Shown here piece after piece: positions 1 to 9,308 of a DNA stretch of 64,000 nucleotides. Made by a program: the position numbers and the translations under genes. Position 1 is the first letter of the stretch; each line of letters opens with the position of its first letter. The notes under the pieces are model-generated. The model ran no database searches. It was given only the letters and a program-made list of their open reading frames with translations, and was not told the origin of the DNA. The stretch is from NCBI RefSeq assembly GCF_900113865.1, contig NZ_FOQY01000003.1, forward strand, positions 310,001 to 374,000. Reading direction: 5' to 3'. This stretch comes from Streptosporangium canum. Lineage in GTDB: Bacteria > Actinomycetota > Actinomycetes > Streptosporangiales > Streptosporangiaceae.

Positions 1-212
1 AGTACGGCCACCGGATGCTGACCCGCGTCGCGGACACCGTGCCCTCCCTGCTGTCGGAGCCGCTGCACGCCGTGGTCGCCGAGGGCCCGGACGCCCTGGC
101 GCGGTTCAACGGCTGGAACGACCGGTTCTGGGTGCGGAGCCTGGTCCTGTTCGGGGCCTGGCTGGGCGACTACGAGGACCGCCTGCCCACCCTCACCCCG
201 CCCTGGGCCTGA
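1..212 (+). CDS. C-terminal end of an unidentified protein (partial)
   Basis: The reading frame is open from the window edge (first complete codon at base 3) to the TGA ending at 212, giving about 69 residues of a protein that begins upstream. An in-frame ATG lies at 15 but need not be the start. The visible tail is rich in Trp, Phe and Leu (for example FNGWNDRFW and LFGAWLGDYEDR) and ends in TPPWA. I do not recognise the family. It is not the C-terminus expected for GlgE or maltokinase, the usual treS neighbours. More than 500 bases separate it from treS, so co-transcription is doubtful. Confidence 0.55.
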   Translation, partial: YGHRMLTRVADTVPSLLSEPLHAVVAEGPDALARFNGWNDRFWVRSLVLFGAWLGDYEDRLPTLTPPWA

Positions 213-738
213 CCTTCCCCCTCTCTCCCCGGCCGGCCTCTCCCCGCCTCTTCCCGGCCTGCGGAGGAACGGCGGGCCCATGCCATATGACCAGGTATGG
301 TCGAAATGTGGGCTCGTAACCTCGGGACAACCCGGGCGCCCCCACACCGCGGACGGCCGGGCAGCGATCCGGGCGCCTGCGGGGGCCGGATCCGGAGGCC
401 TCGCCCGCGGCCCGCGCGCCGCACATACGCCCAGGTCACCACCATCGCGTGTGACGCGTTTCACGGAAATGAACAGTATGCGACAGCCCGATTACGGGTG
501 GACGGCGCGATGCTCGCGAAGATTCCGTGGCGTGAGGACGTGAGGAGATGTTTAGGGGCTCCGACGCGCTCGAACGGCTGGTAGTGTTCGGCCCAGAAAG
601 CGCCACAACGGACAGGACCGAATCACAAATTCGGTCTGTCCGAGGGCATGGAGCACGTGGGGATGACGGCTCCCGCCAGCGCGGTCACCAACATCATCAG
701 CCGGACTATCCGGTGACTTCGTCCTGCCCTTTCTCACC
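213..738. other. Long leader and regulatory region upstream of treS
   Basis: No convincing gene is seen in these 526 bases. They hold a short dyad GACCA-4-TGGTC at 289-302, a strong imperfect hairpin at 609-642 and a small dyad CCGGA-CTA-TCCGG at 701-713. The ORFs present are short and lack family features. The region is best read as the promoter and untranslated leader of treS plus the end of the preceding transcript. Confidence 0.5.
609..642. promoter_or_regulatory. Stem-loop about 100 bases upstream of treS
   Basis: The arms CGGACA/TGTCCG and GACCGAAT/ATTCGGTC form a 14-bp stem broken only by one unpaired G at 615, with a 5-base loop (CACAA). There is no T-tract, so it is not a classical intrinsic terminator. 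It could be an attenuator, an operator, or a terminator for upstream transcription. Confidence 0.5.
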
Positions 739-2442
<1,704 letters not shown>

Positions 2443-2469
2443 GACATCCCCTCAGCCGCCCGGCCCCTT

Positions 2470-2512
2470 GACGGACGGTGCGGCACGGCCCAGCCGTGCC
2501 GCACCGTCCGTC
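2470..2512 (+). terminator. Terminator of treS
   Basis: A perfect 20-bp inverted repeat (arms 2470-2489 and 2493-2512) closes a 3-base loop 27 bases after the treS stop. It has no U-tract, which is common for high-GC actinobacterial terminators. Confidence 0.8.
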
Positions 2513-2710
2513 GTCGCTCTGGAGGCGTCTCATCGCTCGGGGGTCGTCGTGACTCCAGAGCCGTCGTCACCCGGAGCCGTGCTCTGGAGCCGTCGTCCCA
2601 GAGTTGTCGTCGTCCCTGAAGCCGTCGCCGCTCCGGGCCGCCGGGCGGGGATCGATCCCCGGCCGGCGGCCACCGGGTGCGGACGCCACGGCCCGCATCT
2701 GTCCCGGTGG

Positions 2711-2783
2711 CCGAATCGGCCCCTACCTGACGGCCACCGGGATCCGGACCCGAATCGGCCCCTACCTGACGGCCACCGGGATC
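2711..2783. repeat. 34-bp tandem repeat duplicating the 3' end and stop codon of the permease gene
   Basis: Copies at 2711-2744 and 2750-2783 are identical over 34 bases with a 39-base period. The second copy holds the TAG stop (2762-2764, minus strand) and last codons (IPVAVR) of the FtsX-type permease. The first copy repeats the same end further downstream. A shorter related stretch (GGCCACCGGG) lies near 2668. This is one of several 3'-end duplications in the window. Confidence 0.85.
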
Positions 2784-5041
2784 TGGGCCCGTACGGCCCG
2801 GCGGGCCGGTATCAACGTCACCAGCAGGGCCGCCCCCACCGCGATCAGCACCGCGAACAGCAGCGTCAGCGCCGAGGGGGTGCGGCCGATGCCCGCGCCG
2901 ACGCCGCTGGTGTGCCCCTGCAGGTCGATCAGGCCGCCGACCAGTGACGCCCCGGCCGCGGTGCCCGCGGACACGCCCAGCACGACGAGCAGCCCGGTGC
3001 CGGTGACCAGGGTGGCGGCCACCTGCCCCGGGGTGAGTCCCATGGCCTTGAGCACCGCCAGGTCCAGCGCGTGGTCACGCAGCCCCAGGGCGCTGGCGGT
3101 CAGCAGGTTGGCCAGGCCGAGCAGGGCGAGCACGGCGATCAGCGCCACGATCAGCACGCGGATGACCTCAAGCCGTTCGGCCGGGTTGACCACCCGGTGC
3201 ACCTCCAGCCCCTCGTCCGAGGCGGCCAGCAGCCGGGCCCGGACCGCGGCCGGGTCGGCCCCCGGCCTGAGCACCAGGCTGTAGAACTGCGGTGGCACCG
3301 CGTCCTTGGCGGCCAGGCTGTCCAGCCCGAGGGAGAGCACCTCGCCGTCCTGGTCGGGCTCCACCACCCGGCCCACGATGTGCACGATCAGCGGCGTGCC
3401 GCCGACCGTCATCCGGACCCGGTCGCCGATCTTCACCCCCAGCAGGTCGAGCAGTCCCTGACCGGCGACGGCCTCGCCCCGGCCGGTGAACATCCGCCCC
3501 TCCACCACCGAGAAGGGGTAGGGCTGGGCGGAGGTGCCCACGGCACGGGCCAGCACGCTCCTGGTCTGCTCCGGCTCCAGCGCGGACACCTCGCTGCCCG
3601 GGTAGGCGGCCTGCACCTCCGGGTCGGCCCTGACGATCCGCGCGGCGTCCTCGGGGGTGAGCTTGTCCGGGCGGACGGTCAGCGCCGCCGCCTGCCCGAC
3701 CTGTTCGGGGTGGTGCAGGAAGTCGTCCAGGGTGGCCCAGACGCCCAGGCCGATCGTGATCATCATCATCGGGACGGCGAGGCCGAAGATGCTCAGGAAC
3801 GCGGGGACACGCCTGGTGAAGGCGTCACGGGTGCCCAGCACGAGGGCCGGCGGCAGCCGTACGAGAAGGGCGAGCCTGGCGACCCGCGACAGGCGGCCCT
3901 TCGGCGGCGCGGCGGGCGCCGCGGGGATCGGCGGGGTGCGTCCGCCCCGCCAGGCCGGCAGGGCCACCGCGACGAGGACCACCGCGGCGGTGCCGCCGAT
4001 GATCGACAGCAGCGGGACCGACGACAGCGGCAGGATCGGCATGCCGTCCAGCGCGAACGAGGAGGCGATCTGGCCGCAGACCAGCCCGAGGGCGATGCCG
4101 AGCAGGCCGAGCGCGCCGTGCTCCGCCATGAGCAGGCCGAAGATCTGGCTCCGGGTGTAGCCCAGGGATTTCAGGGTGGCGATGTCGCGCGTCTGGGTGA
4201 GCACGCGGCCGCCCACCACGTTGACGATGGCCAGCGCCGCGGCGACCAGCCCGGTGACGCCGAACAGCGCCAGCAGCAGGCCGAGCAGCCGGTTGTCCAG
4301 CTCCATGGAGGCGCGGACCTCGCGCCAGGTGGACATGCGCTGGATCTTCTCGTCCAGCAGGGTCACCGCGCCGTGCACGACCGGCAGCGTGTCCTCGCCG
4401 TCGGCCAGCCGGAGGCCGGTGACCGACTCGCTGCGGCCCAGCGCGGGCTCGACCCTGGCGAGGGTGGTGGTCAGGGTCCAGGCCAGGCCGGGGGTCCACT
4501 CGGGGTAGAAGCCCTGGTCGGCGGTTTCGGCCAGGCCGACCACGACCAGCGGGTGGGAGGCGCCGCTGAGCGCGGTGACGGTGAAGGGGCCGCCCACCCG
4601 CAGGTCGAGCGCCGCGGCGAAGGACCGTTCGACGACGACGCCGTCGACGTCGCCGGAGCGCAGCCAGCGCCCTTCACGGATCAGCGGCGCGGCCACGGAG
4701 GGCGGCCTCACCTGCATCCCCCGCAGCGCCACGGGTGACTTCCTGCCGTCCATCGCGAGCATCACCGGCGCCGTGCGGTACGGCCCCGCCACCTGGGTCA
4801 CCCCGTGGAGCCGCGACAGCGCGGTCACGTCCGGGGCGTCCTTGGTGTGGATCCACACGTGCGCGCCCCGGGACTCGGCGAACAGTCCCCGCCACGGGTT
4901 GGTGCCGTCCTCCAGCAGCGTCGCCGAGGTGATCAGCGCCGTGACGATCCCCGCCACCGCGAGCACCGTGAGCAGCGCCTGTCCCCGCCGGACCCTCAGG
5001 TCGGCCCGGATCCATCTGATCGAGGCCCTGGTGGTGCTCAC
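2762..5041 (-). CDS. ABC transporter permease, FtsX/MacB type
   Basis: This is the membrane subunit of an exporter or mechanotransmission-type ABC system. It has 759 residues. An N-terminal membrane segment (near residues 20-42, GQALLTVLAVAGIVTALITS) is followed by a large extracytoplasmic domain, an FtsX core around residues 250-365 and a second FtsX domain at about 625-745. This two-lobed layout is typical of actinobacterial macrolide-export-like or lipoprotein-release-like permeases. The cognate ATPase lies 71 bases upstream on the same strand and a PadR gene precedes it, so the three form one unit. The 3' end is duplicated downstream. Substrate cannot be told from sequence. Confidence 0.9.
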   Translation of the reverse strand: MSTTRASIRWIRADLRVRRGQALLTVLAVAGIVTALITSATLLEDGTNPWRGLFAESRGAHVWIHTKDAPDVTALSRLHGVTQVAGPYRTAPVMLAMDGRKSPVALRGMQVRPPSVAAPLIREGRWLRSGDVDGVVVERSFAAALDLRVGGPFTVTALSGASHPLVVVGLAETADQGFYPEWTPGLAWTLTTTLARVEPALGRSESVTGLRLADGEDTLPVVHGAVTLLDEKIQRMSTWREVRASMELDNRLLGLLLALFGVTGLVAAALAIVNVVGGRVLTQTRDIATLKSLGYTRSQIFGLLMAEHGALGLLGIALGLVCGQIASSFALDGMPILPLSSVPLLSIIGGTAAVVLVAVALPAWRGGRTPPIPAAPAAPPKGRLSRVARLALLVRLPPALVLGTRDAFTRRVPAFLSIFGLAVPMMMITIGLGVWATLDDFLHHPEQVGQAAALTVRPDKLTPEDAARIVRADPEVQAAYPGSEVSALEPEQTRSVLARAVGTSAQPYPFSVVEGRMFTGRGEAVAGQGLLDLLGVKIGDRVRMTVGGTPLIVHIVGRVVEPDQDGEVLSLGLDSLAAKDAVPPQFYSLVLRPGADPAAVRARLLAASDEGLEVHRVVNPAERLEVIRVLIVALIAVLALLGLANLLTASALGLRDHALDLAVLKAMGLTPGQVAATLVTGTGLLVVLGVSAGTAAGASLVGGLIDLQGHTSGVGAGIGRTPSALTLLFAVLIAVGAALLVTLIPARRAVRAQIPVAVR

Positions 5042-5112
5042 GTCCTGGATCCCGGCCCCTGGTCCGGGCCCGCCGGGTGCGGGCGGGCGGCGGTGGGAGC
5101 GGTGCTCATCGG

Positions 5113-5865
5113 CTACCCCCTCAGCTCGACGACGTCGCCCGCGGTGGCCCTGGGGCGCCGGCGGGCCGGGCCGACGGCCCCGTCGTCGACGATCTCGCCG
5201 TCGAGCAGGGAGACCACGCGGTCGGCCAGGCTGGCCACCCGGGCGTCGTGGGTGACCATGATGATGGTCTGGCCGTCTCGGTGGACCTCACTGAGGAGGC
5301 GGAGCACGTCACGGGTGTTGCGGCTGTCGAGGTTGCCGGTGGGCTCGTCGGCGAGCAGCAGGCTCGGCCGGTTGGCCAGCGCACGGGCCAGGGCCACCCG
5401 CTGCTGCTCGCCGCCCGCGAGCTGGGCGGGGGCGGCGTCGGCGCGGTCGGCCAGCCCGAGCTCCCCGAGGAGATACTCCCGCCGCTCGCGGGCCTCGCGC
5501 GGGGAGGCCCCGGCCAGCAGCGCGGGCAGCTCGACGTTGTCGGCCACGGTCATGTTGGCGACCAGGTTGAAGAACTGGAAGACGAAGCCGATCTTCTGCC
5601 GGCGCAGCAGCGCCCAGGCGCTCTCGCTCAGCGTGTCGGCCCGCCTGCCGTCCAGCCAGATCTCGCCGCTGGTCCGGGCGTCCAGGCCCCCGATCATGTG
5701 CACCAGGGTGGACTTGCCCGACCCCGACGGCCCCATGACGGCGACGAACTGCCCCGCCTCGACCTGAAGATCCACCCCCCGCACGGCGGGCACCGGGACA
5801 CCGCCGTTCTGGTAGATCTTCACGAGATTGACCGTGTTGACGATGGGGGGTGGGGGTGGGCTCAC
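5113..5865 (-). CDS. ABC transporter ATP-binding protein, LolD/MacB type
   Basis: This cytoplasmic ATPase powers the adjacent FtsX-type permease. It has 250 residues with a Walker A GPSGSGKST at 45-53, a signature region LAGGEQQR, Walker B LLLADEPTGNLD and a switch His (VTHDARVA). This order and the TGNLD form are characteristic of the MacB/LolD/FtsE branch. Its start codon overlaps the stop of the upstream padR gene by four bases (ATGA), which implies translational coupling. The N-terminus carries a short proline run (SPPPPP). Confidence 0.95.
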   Translation of the reverse strand: MSPPPPPIVNTVNLVKIYQNGGVPVPAVRGVDLQVEAGQFVAVMGPSGSGKSTLVHMIGGLDARTSGEIWLDGRRADTLSESAWALLRRQKIGFVFQFFNLVANMTVADNVELPALLAGASPREARERREYLLGELGLADRADAAPAQLAGGEQQRVALARALANRPSLLLADEPTGNLDSRNTRDVLRLLSEVHRDGQTIIMVTHDARVASLADRVVSLLDGEIVDDGAVGPARRRPRATAGDVVELRG

Positions 5866-6368
5866 GACAGGTCCTCCTGACAGCGTTCGAGCCAGTCGAG
5901 GTCGGCCTGCAGGTGCATCATGGCCCCCTCGATCAGCAGGAGCGCGACACGATTCCCCTGGTCGGTCCGCTCAGCGAGTTCGTTGAGGTCGCGCATGAGC
6001 GCGAGGTAGTGGCGGCGCTGGCGGCTGATCAGCGCCATTCGGTCCGCGATGCCGGTCATCGGGGCCAGCACGAGCTTCATGAAGAACTCGTCCCGGACCC
6101 GCGGCCCCTCGGTGGGCTCGTCCACCCACACGTCGAGGGCCTCCCGGCCTGCGGCGGTCAGATAGTACACCTTCTTGTTCGGCCGGTTGGACTGCTCCAC
6201 GTCCACGACGCGCACCAGCCCGTCCTTCTCCAACCGGCTGAGTGTGACGTAGATCTGCCCGATGTTCGGCGACGGGTAGGCGCTGCCGAAGATCTGTTCC
6301 AGCGCCTGTTTCAGCTCATATCCGTGGGCAGGTTCCTTCGCGAGGAGCGCCAGCAGCGACTGCCTCAC
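5862..6368 (-). CDS. PadR-family transcriptional regulator
   Basis: This is a winged-helix repressor, 168 residues, with the PadR pattern LLALLAKEPAHGYELKQAL followed by IYVTLSRLEKDGLVR, then a helical C-terminal domain of the Vir_act_alpha_C type (residues about 95-165). It is the first gene of the padR-ATPase-permease unit and probably represses it in response to the exported compound, as is known for PadR/ABC pairs. The divergent spacer to the sugar-binding gene holds a dyad and a 10-bp palindrome that are candidate operators. Confidence 0.93.
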   Translation of the reverse strand: MRQSLLALLAKEPAHGYELKQALEQIFGSAYPSPNIGQIYVTLSRLEKDGLVRVVDVEQSNRPNKKVYYLTAAGREALDVWVDEPTEGPRVRDEFFMKLVLAPMTGIADRMALISRQRRHYLALMRDLNELAERTDQGNRVALLLIEGAMMHLQADLDWLERCQEDLS

Positions 6369-6404
6369 GCCCCACCTCCTCGGAGTGCTCGTTACGTGAG
6401 CGTT

Positions 6405-6456
6405 ATGTGGCTATCCGTTGACGTCCACATTAGCGCTGTGCATAACATGCATGCAT
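6405..6456 (+). promoter_or_regulatory. Divergent promoter region with dyad and palindrome
   Basis: TTGACG (6418-6423) and CATAAC (6441-6446) are separated by exactly 17 bases and read toward the binding-protein gene. The dyad ATGTGG (6405-6410) / CCACAT (6425-6430) overlaps the -35, and a perfect palindrome ATGCATGCAT lies at 6447-6456. PadR proteins commonly bind ATGT/ACAT dyads, so padR may control this site, but a sugar regulator is equally possible. Confidence 0.5.
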
Positions 6457-6500
6457 CTACCTAACACGTATGTAACCGCTCTGAAACCTGGAGGCAACCG

Positions 6501-7757
6501 ATGCGCCGTCTGCTCCCCGTCGCGCTCGCCGTGCTGGTCACGGCGGGATGCTCGACGGCGGTGGCACAGAAGACGGAGCGATTCGGCGGAAGTGGTCCGT
6601 TCACTCTAGTGACCGGACGCGACACGACCGGCTATCTGCAACCGCTGCTCGACCGGTGGAACGAGACCCACCCCGGGGAACGCGTGACCCTGCTCGAACT
6701 CCCCGAGGCGGCCGACGAGCAGCGCGCGCAGATGGTCGCCAACCTTCAGGCCAAAAGCGACCGCTACGACGTGCTCGGTCTCGACGTGGTCTGGACGGCG
6801 GAGTTCGCCGACGCCGGCTGGATCCTGCCGCTCGAGCGCGGCGCGTTCCCGCTGGACCGGTTCCTTCCGCCGGTCGTGGACACGGCGGTCTACCGGGACA
6901 AGCTCTGGGCGGTGCCTTACACCAGCAACGCCGGACTGCTCTACTACCGCAAGGACCTGCTCGCCAAGCAGGGCTTCAAGCCGCCCAGGACCTGGGCGGA
7001 GCTGCGCGAGCAGGCCCGGACGCTGCATGACAAGCATGACATCGGCGGCTACGCCGGCCAGTTCCTCGCCTACGAGGGGCTGACCGTCAACTTCGCCGAG
7101 GCCGTGCAGTCGGCGGGCGGCCAGATCCTCAGCCGGGACGGCACGCAGGTGACCATGGACGTGGCCAAGGCGAAGACCGGCCTGGACTTCCTGGCCGGCG
7201 GATTCCGGGAGGGATGGATCCCCCAGGAGTCGCTCTCCTTCAAGGAGGAGGAGTCACGGCTGGCCTTCCAGGAGGGCCGGCTGGCCTTCGCCCGCAACTG
7301 GCCGCACGCCTACGGCCCGGCCACCACCTCGGCGGTCGGTGACAAGTTCGGGGTGACCCGCCTGCCCGGGTTGAACGGCCCGGGTTCCAGCTCGCTGGGC
7401 GGGGTCAACCTCGCGCTCAGCGCATATTCCAAGCGGCAGAAGTCGGCGGTGGAGTTCATCCGCTACTTCACCGGCCTGGAGAACCAGCGACGGGTGCTCG
7501 CCGACGGCTCGTTCCCGCCCGTGTGGGCCGAGCTGTACGACGACCCCGCCCTGATCAAGCGTTTCCCCTATCTGCCGGTCCTCAAGCAGAGCATCCTCTC
7601 CGCGCGGCCGAGACCGGCGAGCGCCAACTACAACCAGGTGAGCCTGGTGATCGCCAGTGCGGTCTCCAACGCGCTCACCCCACCCTTCACGGAGGCGGGC
7701 GACGACGTCGTCACCTCCATGAAGGGCCAGCTCAACGAGATCATCCGGGCTCAGTGA
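6501..7757 (+). CDS. Sugar ABC transporter substrate-binding lipoprotein (family 1)
   Basis: This is an extracellular solute receptor for a carbohydrate importer, 418 residues. The signal peptide MRRLLPVALAVLVTAGC ends in a lipobox (VTAGC), so the mature protein should be lipid-anchored at Cys17. The rest matches family-1 binding proteins of the LpqY/ThuE (trehalose/maltose) kind: LQPLLDRWNETHPG near the N-terminus, then VPYTSNAGLLYYRKDLL. A good ribosome site (GGAGG, 6490-6494) precedes the ATG. Two hairpins separate it from a second binding protein. The neighbouring trehalose genes make an alpha-glucoside ligand attractive, but the ligand is unproven. Confidence 0.9.
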   Translation: MRRLLPVALAVLVTAGCSTAVAQKTERFGGSGPFTLVTGRDTTGYLQPLLDRWNETHPGERVTLLELPEAADEQRAQMVANLQAKSDRYDVLGLDVVWTAEFADAGWILPLERGAFPLDRFLPPVVDTAVYRDKLWAVPYTSNAGLLYYRKDLLAKQGFKPPRTWAELREQARTLHDKHDIGGYAGQFLAYEGLTVNFAEAVQSAGGQILSRDGTQVTMDVAKAKTGLDFLAGGFREGWIPQESLSFKEEESRLAFQEGRLAFARNWPHAYGPATTSAVGDKFGVTRLPGLNGPGSSSLGGVNLALSAYSKRQKSAVEFIRYFTGLENQRRVLADGSFPPVWAELYDDPALIKRFPYLPVLKQSILSARPRPASANYNQVSLVIASAVSNALTPPFTEAGDDVVTSMKGQLNEIIRAQ

Positions 7758-7779
7758 CCCGGGGGCGATCCCCCCGGGT
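7757..7779 (+). terminator. Short hairpin at the stop codon of the first binding-protein gene
   Basis: Arms ACCCGGGGG (7757-7765) and CCCCCGGGT (7771-7779) form a 9-bp stem with a 5-base loop, beginning at the last base of the stop codon. Confidence 0.5.
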
Positions 7780-7840
7780 GAGACCGTCATCCCCATTGCC
7801 GATACAGAGCGAGGGTCATCCCCACCCCCGGCTCACCGAT

Positions 7841-7873
7841 CTGGATCGAGGGTCATCCCCACCCTCGATCCAG
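7841..7873 (+). terminator. Terminator between the two binding-protein genes
   Basis: A perfect 13-bp stem (CTGGATCGAGGGT at 7841-7853, pairing with 7861-7873) has a 7-base loop. Part of it (CGAGGGTCATCCCCACCC) is a direct repeat of bases starting at 7810 with a 37-base period, another short tandem duplication behind a gene. It may terminate or attenuate transcription and so let the two receptors be expressed at different levels. Confidence 0.65.
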
Positions 7874-7967
7874 GTCAAATGTCCCCCCATCCTCAGTCCG
7901 TATTGAGCTGTCGCCCCCGTCCCCCAGACATATCGGGGAACCCGACAGCACAGGAGGTTTGTTCAGC

Positions 7968-9296
7968 ATGCGTAAATCCATCGCGACAGTGACGACGGCG
8001 GGACTGGCACTCGCCCTCGCCGCGTGCGGCCAGTCCGCCGAGACCGGCGCCTCCCCCGCCGCGAACAGCAGCTCCTCGGCCGCGGCCCCGGCCGCCAAGA
8101 CCCTTGAGGGCGTGACCATCGAGGTCGCCGCCAAGTGGACCGGCGCCGAGCAGACCAACTTCCAGGAAGTGCTCAAGGCGTTCGAGGCCAAGACCGGCGC
8201 CAAGGTCACCTACGCCTCCACCGGCGAGGACACCGGCGCCTACCTCGGCCCGCGCATCCAGGGCGGCAACCCGCCGGACATCGCGATCCTCCCCCAGCCC
8301 GGCCTGGTCCAGCAGTACGCCGACCAGAAGGCGCTCAAGCCCCTCGCCCCCGAGGTGCTCAAGCAGATCGACGACAACTACACCCCGTACTGGAAGGAGC
8401 TGGGCTCCGCCGACGGCCAGGCCTACGGCGTGCTGGTGAAGGCGGCCCACAAGTCGCTCATCTGGTACCGCGACCAGGCCTTCCAGGACGCCGGGGCGCA
8501 GCCGCCGACCACCTGGGACGAGCTCGTCAAGACCGCCCAGGCCGTCGCCGACTCCGGCACCCCGCCCTTCTCCCTCTGCGGCGCGTCCGGCTGGACCCTG
8601 ACCGACCTGTTCGAGAACGTCTACCTGTCCAGCGCGGGCCCGGAGAACTACACCAAGCTCTCCAAGCACGAGATCCCGTGGACCGACGCCAGCGTGACCA
8701 CCGCGCTGGAGAAGATCGGGCAGCTCGTCGGCAAGAAGGAGTTCCTGCTCGGCGGCTCCTCCGGCGCCCTGCAGACCGACTTCCCGACCTGTGTGACCCA
8801 GGTCTACGGCCAGGACAAGTCGGCGATGGTCATCGAGGCGGACTTCGTGGCCACCACCGCCGAGGAGTCCGGCGCGAAGCTCGGCGAGGAGGCCAAGTAC
8901 TTCGCGTTCCCGAAGGCCGGCGACACCGAGCCGGTCGTGCTGGGCGGCGACATCGCGGTGGTGCTGAAGGACTCCAAGGGCGCGATGGCGCTGCTGGAGT
9001 TCCTCGCCTCCAAGGAGGGCGGCGAGATCTGGGCGAAGCTCCCCGGCTACCTCTCCCCCAACCGCAACGTCTCGCCTGACAACTACCCGGCCGAGCTGAC
9101 CAAGAAGCTCGCGCAGACGATCATCTCCGCCGGCGACGCCGTCCGCTACGACATGTCCGACCTGGCGCCCAGCGCCTTCGGCGGCACCGACGGCAAGGGC
9201 GAGTGGAAGCTCCTGCAGGACTTCGTCCGCGACCCGTCCAAGATCAAGGACATCCAGTCCAAGCTTGAGGACGAGGCCAAGAAGGCCTGGAAGTAA
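7968..9296 (+). CDS. Alpha-glucoside-type ABC substrate-binding lipoprotein
   Basis: This is a lipid-anchored sugar receptor of the AglE-like family-1 branch, 442 residues from the ATG at 7968. AGGAGG at 7952-7957 is correctly spaced for this ATG; the TTG nine bases upstream would be too close. The signal peptide ends LALALAACGQS, with a lipobox. A Ser/Ala-rich linker (about residues 22-45) leads into the binding domain, which has GNPPDIAILPQPGLVQQYA and TTWDELVKTAQAVADSG. Two permease genes follow at 12 bases and then with a 4-base overlap, so the three form one operon. No ATPase gene is present; a shared MsiK-type ATPase elsewhere is usual in actinobacteria. Confidence 0.93.
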   Translation: MRKSIATVTTAGLALALAACGQSAETGASPAANSSSSAAAPAAKTLEGVTIEVAAKWTGAEQTNFQEVLKAFEAKTGAKVTYASTGEDTGAYLGPRIQGGNPPDIAILPQPGLVQQYADQKALKPLAPEVLKQIDDNYTPYWKELGSADGQAYGVLVKAAHKSLIWYRDQAFQDAGAQPPTTWDELVKTAQAVADSGTPPFSLCGASGWTLTDLFENVYLSSAGPENYTKLSKHEIPWTDASVTTALEKIGQLVGKKEFLLGGSSGALQTDFPTCVTQVYGQDKSAMVIEADFVATTAEESGAKLGEEAKYFAFPKAGDTEPVVLGGDIAVVLKDSKGAMALLEFLASKEGGEIWAKLPGYLSPNRNVSPDNYPAELTKKLAQTIISAGDAVRYDMSDLAPSAFGGTDGKGEWKLLQDFVRDPSKIKDIQSKLEDEAKKAWK

Positions 9297-9308
9297 AGGG
9301 GAGAGGCC

